Assembly (NCBI RefSeq): GCF_001423425.1
Contig: NZ_LMNX01000003.1
Span: forward strand, 365,910-429,909
Direction of reading: 5' to 3'
Source: Rhizobium sp. Leaf306
GTDB taxonomy: Bacteria; Pseudomonadota; Alphaproteobacteria; Rhizobiales; Rhizobiaceae
Length of the DNA: 64,000 nucleotides
Part shown: positions 1-7,408 of the stretch, piece after piece
Layout: the number at the start of each line of letters is the position of its first letter
Position numbering within the stretch: position 1 is the stretch's first letter
Program-made: the position numbers and the translations under genes
Notes under the pieces: generated by a model
Database searches by the model: none
Seen by the model: the letters and a program-made list of their open reading frames with translations, nothing else
Told to the model about the DNA's origin: nothing

Positions 1-201
1 AAGCAGGGTGCATTCTATGCCGGAGGGGATCCTGAGCCCCACCTTGATAAACGCCACCACGACGATCCAGCCGGAGAGCATCAGGAAGACGAGATAACGG
101 GCCTGCTCCGTCCAGGAGGGCAGCTTCAGCTCTTCGGCCGGCACCCACATGGAAAGAAGCAGAAGCAGGAACATGGCCGGTGCGATATAGCGATGCGCCA
201 T
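1..201 (-). CDS. N-terminus of an integral membrane protein, probably polysaccharide polymerase/ligase type (partial)
   Basis: An open frame starts with ATG at 201 on the minus strand and runs off the left edge, giving 67 residues. The residues seen form two hydrophobic segments (about 8-20 and 37-55) separated by a polar loop rich in Glu and Lys, which is how many O-antigen ligase or Wzy-type polymerases begin. The gene is divergent from the GumC-like gene at 401, with a 199-bp region between them that should hold both promoters. The polysaccharide role is inferred only from this neighbour; nothing in the visible 67 residues identifies the family. Confidence 0.55.
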   Translation of the reverse strand, partial: MAHRYIAPAMFLLLLLSMWVPAEELKLPSWTEQARYLVFLMLSGWIVVVAFIKVGLRIPSGIECTLL

Positions 202-400
202 TTCAAAATCCGCCTCGTATCCGTTAATCCAAATGCCTCAAAGTCCCTACTCCTGAAACCCTTAAACCGGCATTAAGCGGCGGGTCGTCGGCAAGGTTAT
301 CCGTTCGATCGGTCAGGCTTGGCTTAAAACAATCTTAAGCACAGGCTGTGATAAATGCGGTGGAATGAGAGAGCCGGTGCTCTGCCATTAGCCGTGAGAC

Positions 401-1945
401 GTGAACCGAATGCAGCCTCCATATCCAGCTCGGTCGAACAGCTCCGCACCTGAAGGGCTGACAAACTACCTTCAGATCGATCTGGGGCGGCTGGCCTATT
501 GGCTGCGCCAAAAATTCCGCTGGATCGTCGCAGCTGCCCTCATCGGATTGGTACTTGCAGTTTCCTACACGGTCATTTCCAAGCCGCGTTATACGGTGAC
601 GAGCGAACTCGTCATCGATCCCGCCGGTCTGCAGATCGTGGGCGAAGAGACGGGTTCGCGCAACGACATGCGCGAAACGCTGCTCCTCAACGCCGACAGC
701 AAGCTTCAAACCCTGCTGTCGCGCAACGTGCTTCTCCGGGTGATCGAAAAGCTCGATCTTACCAACGACATCGAATTCGTTCCAGCTGGCGGTTTTAGTC
801 TGTTCAGCTTCGGTGGACCCGCGACGCCGGTCGATCCGAGAATCATCGCGCTGGAATCTCTCAACAAGAGACTTGCAGCCCAGCGGGATGAGAAATCCTT
901 CGTGCTGTTCATGTCGGTCTGGACATGGGATGCCGAGAAATCCATTCGGATTTCGCAAGCGCTGATCGAGGAATTCAAGGCCGAACTCAATGCCGGCGAT
1001 GTCGACGGCGCGAAGAGAACGACAGACTCGCTTCTTGCACGGCTCACCGAGCTGAAGAAGGGTGTCATCGAGGCCGAAGAGGCCGTCGAAACATTTCGGC
1101 GCGAAAGCGGCCTTCGCTCTTCGCAAGGCGAGCTTTCTAGCAGCCGTTCCATGGTCCAGGTCGACACCCAGTTGCGCGAGGCTCGCGAACGTCTGATCGC
1201 CGCTGACTCGCGCTACAAGCAGATGCTTGCTGGTGGCAACGATTCCTTGGCGATGCAGTCCGCAACGCTTGCCGCGCTGCGGGCCCAGTATTCGACCCTC
1301 AAGCAGGAAGCCGACGAGCAGTTGCTGACGTTCGGTACAAGGCATCCGAGGAGGGCCGCGGTTCAGTCGCGGCTGCAGTCGCTCGACCAGGAAATCGCCC
1401 GGGAAATGTCCCGGCTGACGCTAGCCGCCCGCAACGAATACGATCAGGCAAAGGCCGTTGTCGAAAAGCTCGAAGGTGAATCGAAGACCGTTTCTACCAG
1501 TGTGTTCTCGGATAACGATGCGCAGGTGCGTCTGAGGGAATTGTCGCGAGAGGCATCTGCGAGAGCCGCAGTCTACGAAGCCTTTCTCGGACGGGCGCGA
1601 ATGGCAGCCGAACGGCAACAGCTCGATACGACCAATCTCCGTGTAATCTCTGCTCCCATCGCTCCGAGAGAGCGGAGCTGGCCGCCGAGCATCGCGCAGG
1701 CGGCCGTTTTCGGCGCCGCAGTCGGACTGACATTGGGTGCACTCGGCGTGCTCGCTTTCGGCATCGCGATGGATGTCAATCATCCGCAACGGGGGCCGGA
1801 ACACGCCCGCACCGAGACGCTGGACGAAGACTATCCGAAAGAGATCGAGCGCAAGCCTGCACCGCGCACCGGTTCGTTGTTGTCGATGCTCCCGGACGAG
1901 CCATCGCCTGCGCCGCGCTCGTATCGGTGGAACCCGGACGCCTGA
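401..1945 (+). CDS. GumC/Wzz-family exopolysaccharide chain-length determinant, no kinase domain
   Basis: This 514-residue inner-membrane protein has the polysaccharide copolymerase layout: a cytoplasmic N-terminus, a transmembrane helix at about 40-58, a long periplasmic part with the Wzz fold first and a coiled coil (about 205-400), and a second membrane helix at about 430-455. Such proteins set polymer chain length and link the inner-membrane polymerase to the export channel. The 60-residue cytoplasmic tail is Pro/Arg/Glu-rich and has no Walker motifs, so unlike ExoP it carries no tyrosine-kinase domain. The start shown is GTG; an ATG three codons later is equally possible. Genes downstream on the same strand (oxygenase, acyltransferase, flippase) fit a polysaccharide cluster. 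Confidence 0.85.
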   Translation: MNRMQPPYPARSNSSAPEGLTNYLQIDLGRLAYWLRQKFRWIVAAALIGLVLAVSYTVISKPRYTVTSELVIDPAGLQIVGEETGSRNDMRETLLLNADSKLQTLLSRNVLLRVIEKLDLTNDIEFVPAGGFSLFSFGGPATPVDPRIIALESLNKRLAAQRDEKSFVLFMSVWTWDAEKSIRISQALIEEFKAELNAGDVDGAKRTTDSLLARLTELKKGVIEAEEAVETFRRESGLRSSQGELSSSRSMVQVDTQLREARERLIAADSRYKQMLAGGNDSLAMQSATLAALRAQYSTLKQEADEQLLTFGTRHPRRAAVQSRLQSLDQEIAREMSRLTLAARNEYDQAKAVVEKLEGESKTVSTSVFSDNDAQVRLRELSREASARAAVYEAFLGRARMAAERQQLDTTNLRVISAPIAPRERSWPPSIAQAAVFGAAVGLTLGALGVLAFGIAMDVNHPQRGPEHARTETLDEDYPKEIERKPAPRTGSLLSMLPDEPSPAPRSYRWNPDA

Positions 1946-2174
1946 TGGGTCGCAGTTCTGCCCGAGAGAATAGGGCGGATTTTAATGGTCGGCCTCACTC
2001 CATGTTAACCGATTTGGAAAGAACAAAGCCCGCGTTTACTCATCGCTGGCCGGAGTGCTGTATCTGAGAACCAGGTCAGACCTTCGCTTTATCTGTTCCA
2101 GCGAAGATATCCTGAAAGTATCAAGACCGGTTTTCGACCCTTGGTGGCGAACGGATGTTAGGGAGTGGATTTCA

Positions 2175-3110
2175 ATGAATTCTATGCTCATGAACAATGA
2201 CATCATTGCTAACTGGGAAGACCGCCACGCGCGTTTGTTCGGCAATGAGATCGTCAAGCTCAATCATCGTCTCCTCGAGACAGGTCTGTTCTCGAGGGAG
2301 GCTGTCGGCAAGTTGATCGAACGCTGCCCGGATAGCGAGTTCGGGCTGGAATCCATGTCCGACGACATCACCAACCCATCGCGACTCTATGGCGTCCGCA
2401 ACGGCATTTCGGGCGCTGAGGCACTCGCTGCAGTCGAAAAGGGCCGCATGTGGATGAACATTCGTCGCGTGATGGACTGGGCGCCGGAATATGGCCGTTT
2501 GCTCGACACGATCTTTTCCGAATTCGCCGGCCGCATGCCCGGGTTCGAGACCTTCAAACGCAATCTCGGAGTGCTCGTCTCGTCTCCCAACGCCAACGTC
2601 TTCTACCACGCCGATATCCAGGGCCAGTCGCTTTGGCAGATCGAGGGCAGCAAGCGGGTCTATCTTTACCCGCGCTCGGAGGTGTTTCTGCGCCCGATGC
2701 AGGTGGAGAAGATCCTGCTGCGCGAGACCGATGAAAAAATACCCTACGAGACGTGGTTCGACGAATACGCAACGGCTGTCGATCTGCATCCGGGAGAAAT
2801 GGTGACATGGCCGCTTTATGCACCGCATCGCGTACAGAACCATGATTGCATGAACATCTCCGTGACGATGGAGCATTGGACGAAGCAGATCTGGAATTCC
2901 TACGCGGTCCATTATGGCAACGGCGTGTTTCGCCGCACGCTCGGCGTGAAGGGCCTGTCGACCGAAAATTCGGGCCTGCATGTCTATCCGAAGGCGGCGG
3001 CGGCCTTTGCCTGGAAAAAGGCTGGGAAGCAGAAAAAGGGTGATGTCGTCGTCAAGCGCGATTTCAAGCTTGATGCATCGGCCGAAGGCGGTCGGGTCGC
3101 ACTGAGCTGA
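2175..3110 (+). CDS. JmjC/cupin-like Fe(II)/2-oxoglutarate oxygenase-type protein
   Basis: The protein is 311 residues from ATG 2175, chosen because a GGGAG box lies just upstream; the frame is open further upstream but without a ribosome site. A cupin core is visible: an H-A-D iron-binding pair at residues 145-147 followed by W-Q-I-E-G-x-K and Y-L-Y-P, and a distal P-H-R-V histidine at 218, the 2-His-1-Asp facial triad of JmjC/cupin_8 hydroxylases. Such enzymes hydroxylate proteins or small molecules. It sits between the GumC-like gene and an acyltransferase/flippase pair, so it could modify a polysaccharide precursor or a cluster protein; that is inference. A basic Lys-rich C-terminal tail (about 280-300) is also present. 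Confidence 0.75.
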   Translation: MNSMLMNNDIIANWEDRHARLFGNEIVKLNHRLLETGLFSREAVGKLIERCPDSEFGLESMSDDITNPSRLYGVRNGISGAEALAAVEKGRMWMNIRRVMDWAPEYGRLLDTIFSEFAGRMPGFETFKRNLGVLVSSPNANVFYHADIQGQSLWQIEGSKRVYLYPRSEVFLRPMQVEKILLRETDEKIPYETWFDEYATAVDLHPGEMVTWPLYAPHRVQNHDCMNISVTMEHWTKQIWNSYAVHYGNGVFRRTLGVKGLSTENSGLHVYPKAAAAFAWKKAGKQKKGDVVVKRDFKLDASAEGGRVALS

Positions 3111-3173
3111 GAACAGGACAAACTGCCGAAGACAATTCCCCGCCAGAGTACGATCGAGAAAAGCCCTGAAGCC

Positions 3174-4253
3174 ATGAAAGTCACCGTAGAAGAGACGTTC
3201 GATTTTTCAGGGCCGGAATATCGCCGCCTCTATTCGGAAGGGAAGGGCACTGCCTTTCAGGCGCCGATGTGGCTCGACATGCTGCACCGGCGCCTAGGTC
3301 CTTCCCTCGGCGCGAAGCAGCGGACAGTGACGTTCCGCAACGAAGCCGACGACAGTCTCCTTGCCGTGCTTCCCCTCGTGATGCAGCGCTCATCCGGGGT
3401 AATGATGATCCAGCCTGCGGATTTCGGTATCAGCGACTACAACACGATCGTCTGCGACGCGGAGCGTTTCGAGCAGATCGCCGCATCACCGGCCGTTCTA
3501 AAGGCGTTGCGCGAAACGCTTCGCGGTGCCGACATTTTGATGTTTCGCAAGGTCCGTGCCGACGGGTTCGACATCCAGCGTCTGTTCAAGGGGGCTCGCG
3601 AAAGCCGGGGAGAGAACTCTGCCTACGCTTTCGATATCGGCGACGATTTCGACCATTGGCGCCTAAAGGTGATGAACCGCAACTTCACCAAGAACCTTGG
3701 CAGGTTGCACCGACAGACGGAAGCGGCCTACGGCCCCTACCTGCACAAAGCCATTACGGACGAGCAGGAAATCCGCGCGGTCTTCGACTTCCTTCGGGAG
3801 GCGCGACAGGACCGTTATTCGGAGAACCTGCTGGATCGCCATGAATATTTCGATCTCTATCGTGATTATGCCGTCGCAGCGGCGGCTTCAGGAGAAGCTG
3901 TGCTCTACGTCAGCTATCTCGCTGGAGAACCTGTCGCTGCCCTGTTCGGGCTGGCAGGCGACGGCGAGTTTCACGCAACGCTGCTTGCATCCGACATCAA
4001 GAAGCATCAAAAAATCTCGGCCGGGATGCAGATCCTTTACCGTGTCGCCCAGCTGCGGCACGAGAACGGCCACAAAGTCATGGATCTCTGCCTCGGCGAC
4101 CCGGGTTACAAGACGCATTTCCGCCCGACGGAAACGGCGATGCGCAATATCACCGTATCTCTCACTCTCAAGGGAGCGGCAATCGCTGCGATTTATCACC
4201 ATGCGAAGCCGCTGAAGAATTTTCTGAGAAGAGGCGTTTCCAATGTCAGGTGA
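3174..4253 (+). CDS. GNAT/FemAB-like acyltransferase (CelD/BcsL, BioF2-like family)
   Basis: This 359-residue cytosolic protein has the tandem GNAT arrangement of the Acetyltransf_6 family. The second GNAT domain (about 150-330) shows the typical sequence of a 'FTKNLGRLHR' basic helix, an 'R-Q-D-R-Y' stretch, the beta-strand 'VLYVSYLAGEPVAALFG' and a C-terminal 'DLCLGDPGYKTHF' that closes the fold. Members acylate sugar or lipid intermediates of cell-surface polymers. The last 11 bases overlap the start of the flippase gene, so the two are translationally coupled, supporting a role in modifying the repeat unit that the flippase exports. The acyl donor and acceptor cannot be told from the sequence. 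Confidence 0.8.
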   Translation: MKVTVEETFDFSGPEYRRLYSEGKGTAFQAPMWLDMLHRRLGPSLGAKQRTVTFRNEADDSLLAVLPLVMQRSSGVMMIQPADFGISDYNTIVCDAERFEQIAASPAVLKALRETLRGADILMFRKVRADGFDIQRLFKGARESRGENSAYAFDIGDDFDHWRLKVMNRNFTKNLGRLHRQTEAAYGPYLHKAITDEQEIRAVFDFLREARQDRYSENLLDRHEYFDLYRDYAVAAAASGEAVLYVSYLAGEPVAALFGLAGDGEFHATLLASDIKKHQKISAGMQILYRVAQLRHENGHKVMDLCLGDPGYKTHFRPTETAMRNITVSLTLKGAAIAAIYHHAKPLKNFLRRGVSNVR

Positions 4254-5601
4254 TGCATCCGAGCACGGAGTGCCCGCTGCCGACCGCAGCTTTATCGGTC
4301 GGATCGCGGCACTTCTGCGCCGGCCGGATATCGGCGGCATGGCAGTCGTTGTTGGCGTCAAGATCGGCATGGTGCTTCTCAACTTCACGCTGATCACGCT
4401 TGCTGCCCGTCTACTCGATCCCGAAGCGTTCGGGCATTACTCGATCCTCTACTCGGCGGCTGGGCTGCTCTGCATCGTGGCAGCAGCCGGGCAGGAGCCG
4501 TTCGTTCTGCGGATGTGGAACGAAATGACGGCGGCGGGCAATGCCGCGAAGCTTAAAGGCGCGCTTTATTTCACGCTGCTTTTGTCGCTCAGCGGCACCG
4601 TGATCGTTGCAATCGGCCTGTATTTTTGGGCTTCCGCTTTGGTCGACGGCCAGACGGCGATAACATGCGTCATCTACATGATGATCGTCTCCGTCCTGCA
4701 AATCTGCATGCATCTCGTGCGAACCGAGATCGGCGTTGCCTCGGGAGACGGCGCGGGCAACGCGATTGTCGGGAGCGTGCCCGTCCTCTATCTGCTCGCC
4801 TGTCTGTTCAGCGGGACACGTCCGGATACGGCCCATCTTTTCCTGGCCTTGGCGGTCGGAGCAGGTCTTGCTCTCCTTCTGCAGCTCTATCTCATCCGCG
4901 GACGAATCCTGCATCGTTTTCCGGACTTTAACCGTATCCGTGCGGTTGCGGACTACCGGCTATGGCTTCCGCGATCGGTCCGCTTCTGGCTTGCGACATC
5001 CCTCGAGGCAACCAATCAGTATATCGATGTAATCATCATCGGCTATCTGATGGACCCGGTAATCGCAGGGGCCTATTTCGTGACCGTTCGCCTCGCCAAT
5101 CTGTTTGCGGCTGCCGCAGATTCCGTCAATCTTTTCGGAACGCGCCATCTCCCGGGGCTCTACTATCGCGGAGAACAGCGGGCGCTCAACAAGATGCTCG
5201 ACAGCCTTGCCTGGATAACCCTTGCCTTCAGCGCGATCGGCCTGATCGGCATTCTGGTCGGCGGCTATTTCGCCCTTCTGCTGATCAACGAACCCTATGC
5301 TGCGTATTTCCCGGAACTGCTGGTCCTCTGCCTCGGCACTGCGGCGCTCGGAACGACCAGGCCCTCTGTGATCATGCTGCTTCTGGCAGGCCACGAAGGA
5401 CGCTATCTCCAGATCATGGCCGTGTGCGTCGTGGTGCGGATTGCCGGCTTCTTCCTGTTCGTCCCGCATTTCGGGGTGATGGGCGCCGTTGCGACGACCG
5501 CTGCCGCTTTCGCGCTTCAGTCGATCGTCTTGCGCATTGCGGACAAAGCCCTGACCGGGTTCGATTCGTCGATGTTCCGGCTTCTCCTGAGGCGGGCATG
5601 A
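4243..5601 (+). CDS. Wzx-like polysaccharide flippase (MOP/MATE superfamily)
   Basis: A 452-residue integral membrane protein with about 12-14 hydrophobic segments spread over its whole length, starting near residue 28. The spacing of charged residues at loop positions and the general pattern (paired helices, short polar turns, 'NQYIDVIIIGYL' in the middle) are those of oligosaccharide flippases of the MOP superfamily, which move undecaprenyl-linked repeat units to the periplasmic face. It overlaps the upstream acyltransferase by 11 bp. It completes a short set of chain-length, modification and translocation genes, but glycosyltransferases and an outer-membrane export channel are not in this window. 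Confidence 0.8.
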   Translation: MSGDASEHGVPAADRSFIGRIAALLRRPDIGGMAVVVGVKIGMVLLNFTLITLAARLLDPEAFGHYSILYSAAGLLCIVAAAGQEPFVLRMWNEMTAAGNAAKLKGALYFTLLLSLSGTVIVAIGLYFWASALVDGQTAITCVIYMMIVSVLQICMHLVRTEIGVASGDGAGNAIVGSVPVLYLLACLFSGTRPDTAHLFLALAVGAGLALLLQLYLIRGRILHRFPDFNRIRAVADYRLWLPRSVRFWLATSLEATNQYIDVIIIGYLMDPVIAGAYFVTVRLANLFAAAADSVNLFGTRHLPGLYYRGEQRALNKMLDSLAWITLAFSAIGLIGILVGGYFALLLINEPYAAYFPELLVLCLGTAALGTTRPSVIMLLLAGHEGRYLQIMAVCVVVRIAGFFLFVPHFGVMGAVATTAAAFALQSIVLRIADKALTGFDSSMFRLLLRRA

Positions 5602-5714
5602 TAAAAGGGCTGCAACGAATTCTTTCCGCTGTGTCTCGCGGGTGTATTTCGGAGCGGGAGATCCTATTTAGAAGTCTTCCGCATCATGATTCCCCAGGAC
5701 TTTTCCACAGATGA
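5598..5714 (+). CDS. possible 38-residue coupled peptide between flippase and dipeptidase
   Basis: A short frame begins with an ATG that overlaps the flippase stop codon (ATGA) and ends in a TGA that overlaps the start codon of the dipeptidase (ATGA). It thus fills the 109-bp gap exactly. The peptide is basic, with no signal sequence or recognisable motif. The double overlap suggests translational coupling, but so short a frame could be open by chance, and there is no Shine-Dalgarno box except what lies in the flippase 3' end. Confidence 0.25.
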   Translation: MIKGLQRILSAVSRGCISEREILFRSLPHHDSPGLFHR

Positions 5715-6748
5715 CGAACTCTCCCGTTCCGGTTTTCGACGGTCATAACGACGTGCTCTTGCGTTTGCGCCTGAGCGACGCGAAGGATCCTGTCGGTGAC
5801 TTTCTGGACGGGCGGAAGGATGGTCATATCGATCTGCCGCGCGCCCGCGAGGGTGGATTGGCCGGCGGTCTCTGCGCCATCTATGTGCCGTCGCCGTCCA
5901 TGGCAAAGGACCAGAACGGCGATTTTCCGACCCCGGCTCAACCCGAGGCGCTGAACCAGACGATCGCCATGGCCCGGATCCTGTTGGATATCGAGCACCG
6001 TTCCAACGGCGGGGTCACGGTCTGTCGGACTGCGGACGATCTCCGCCGCTCGATTGCAACGGGCAGCTTTGCCGCTGTGATGCATATCGAGGGCGCCGAA
6101 GCAATTGCCGGGGATCTCGATGCGCTTTACGTGCTTCACCAAGCGGGCTTGCGAACTCTTGGTCCCGTCTGGAGCCGTCCGAACATCTTTGCCTATGGCG
6201 TTCCGTTCAAGTTCCCGTCAACGCCGGATATCGGCCCGGGCTTGAGTGACGCGGGACGAGACCTGATTCGTGCGTGCAACGACCTCAGGATTATGGTCGA
6301 TCTGTCGCATTTGAACGAGGCCGGTTTCTGGGACGTCGCAAAAATCTCGAAGGCGCCGCTTGTCGCATCCCATTCCAATGCGCACGCGCTCTCTGCGCAC
6401 AGCCGAAACCTCACGGACCGCCAGCTCGACGCGATCCGCGATACAGGCGGGCTCGTCGGCATCAATTTCGGTGTCCTGTTCTTGCGCGACGACGGGCGCA
6501 GAGACGAAAGCACGAGCCTCGATGTGCTTGTGCGGCACATTGACTATATCGCCGAGCGGATCGGAATCAATCACGTCGCGCTAGGCTCGGATTTCGACGG
6601 TACGACCGTGCCTTCGGACTTAAAAGATGCAAGCGGCCTTCCGCGCCTGATCGAAGCCCTGCGTAACCATGGCTTCTCGGACGAGGATATCGCGAAGATC
6701 TCATTCGAAAACTGGATCGACGTGCTGGACCGAAGCTGGGCTGCGTGA
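5711..6748 (+). CDS. membrane dipeptidase (peptidase family M19)
   Basis: At 345 residues the protein has the length and zinc motifs of M19 renal-type dipeptidases: F-D-G-H-N-D at residues 9-14 (first H-x-D zinc pair), the bridging glutamate in 'MHIEGAE', the histidine in 'VDLSHLNE', the 'SHSNAHAL' histidine and the 'GSDFDG' C-terminal aspartate. These enzymes hydrolyse dipeptides, including those with D-residues, in an amidohydrolase TIM barrel. No signal peptide is present, so it should be cytosolic. It follows the polysaccharide genes closely but no functional link to them is evident. Confidence 0.9.
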   Translation: MTNSPVPVFDGHNDVLLRLRLSDAKDPVGDFLDGRKDGHIDLPRAREGGLAGGLCAIYVPSPSMAKDQNGDFPTPAQPEALNQTIAMARILLDIEHRSNGGVTVCRTADDLRRSIATGSFAAVMHIEGAEAIAGDLDALYVLHQAGLRTLGPVWSRPNIFAYGVPFKFPSTPDIGPGLSDAGRDLIRACNDLRIMVDLSHLNEAGFWDVAKISKAPLVASHSNAHALSAHSRNLTDRQLDAIRDTGGLVGINFGVLFLRDDGRRDESTSLDVLVRHIDYIAERIGINHVALGSDFDGTTVPSDLKDASGLPRLIEALRNHGFSDEDIAKISFENWIDVLDRSWAA

Positions 6749-6800
6749 GCGGCACAAAGCAGCCGCCGGCAGATGTGCGAAACGTTGAAAGCGACCTGAC

Positions 6801-6817
6801 CTGGCGTCAGACGCCAG
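6801..6817. terminator. short stem-loop after the dipeptidase gene
   Basis: A 6-bp stem (CTGGCG / CGCCAG) with a 5-base loop lies between the convergent ends of the dipeptidase gene and the small peptide gene. No T-run follows on either strand, so a terminator role is tentative. Confidence 0.3.
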
Positions 6818-6854
6818 CGCGAGCCGCGGGTTTCTCAAACGCCTGAGAGATGCG

Positions 6855-6980
6855 TTAGCGTGCCATCGCGTATTTGTAGGGTTGGCCGCGTTCCAGGGTG
6901 CTGCCCGACGGCAGGACGTAGGAAGCCGCAACGGCCAGGCTCACGACGGCGAACGATGCGGAAAGCAGAGCAATTTTCAT
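6855..6980 (-). CDS. 41-residue exported peptide, function unknown
   Basis: The peptide begins M-K-I-A-L-L and has a hydrophobic stretch to about residue 20 that ends A-A-S-Y, like a signal peptide or single membrane anchor, followed by a short polar part ending Y-K-Y-A-M-A-R. ATG 6980 is preceded by a strong GGGAGGG ribosome site 8 bases upstream, which is the main reason to believe the gene. No family is recognised. It lies alone between a dipeptidase gene and an XRE regulator gene. Confidence 0.55.
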   Translation of the reverse strand: MKIALLSASFAVVSLAVAASYVLPSGSTLERGQPYKYAMAR

Positions 6981-7072
6981 GTGATAATCCCTCCCTCACA
7001 TGCAGGGAGAAAGCTCTTGGCGCGAATTTGGTTCCCGGGGTCAGAAATGGTTTGCGGCGCCGATCGGCAGCC

Positions 7073-7336
7073 TCAGCATTCTTGCTTCTGTTCGCCGGGA
7101 CAGATCCCAATTCCATTCTCGGTCACGACGAATGCAAGGCCCGCGCCTTCGAACGCCTGGCGCAGCTGAGCCTCGGTTGATCTGTGAATATCGTGTCGCT
7201 GGCCCTCGTAGTCGCGTACGGTGCTGCGCGACACGCCTGAGCGATCGGCAAGGTCCGACTGGGTCCAGTCGAGGAACCCTCGGGCCGCCCGGCAAAGCGC
7301 TGGAGACAATATACAAGTTTGCGCGGCTTGACCCAT
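7073..7336 (-). CDS. XRE-family HTH transcriptional regulator
   Basis: An 87-residue protein from ATG 7336. Residues about 12-65 form a Cro/C1-type helix-turn-helix: 'ALCRAARGFLDWTQSDLA' then 'GVSRSTVRDYE' as the recognition helix, a pattern common in small alphaproteobacterial XRE regulators that have 'RALLDWSQ' in helix 1. The frame is open upstream to a TTG, but that region carries directly repeated GGTCAAT boxes that look regulatory, so the later ATG is preferred. It is divergent from the pha antiporter operon, and may regulate itself, the operon, or both; that is inference from the position. Confidence 0.75.
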   Translation of the reverse strand: MGQAAQTCILSPALCRAARGFLDWTQSDLADRSGVSRSTVRDYEGQRHDIHRSTEAQLRQAFEGAGLAFVVTENGIGICPGEQKQEC

Positions 7337-7356
7337 CGCTCTATTCTGCCCATATT

Positions 7357-7382
7357 GGTCAATACAAATCATATAGGTCAAT
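7357..7382. promoter_or_regulatory. direct GGTCAAT repeats, candidate XRE operator
   Basis: Two identical GGTCAAT heptamers start 19 bp apart (7357 and 7376), separated by AT-rich sequence, in the divergent region between the XRE gene and the pha operon. A further TTGACC (the reverse complement core) lies at 7328-7333. Spacing close to two helical turns is what a dimeric regulator would need. The binding protein is inferred. Confidence 0.35.
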
Positions 7383-7408
7383 TTTCGAGAGATTGCTAGT
7401 GGCGCGTA

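Noticed and set aside
335..1345. 336-codon minus-strand frame opposite the GumC-like gene
   Set aside because: It is antisense to a gene with clear Wzz features and biased third positions; its peptide is Arg/His/Cys-rich low-quality sequence typical of shadow frames in high-GC DNA.
1945..2067. 40-codon frame starting in the GumC stop (TGATG)
   Set aside because: No ribosome site of its own, no motif, and mixed composition; the overlap with only one neighbour is not enough to call it.
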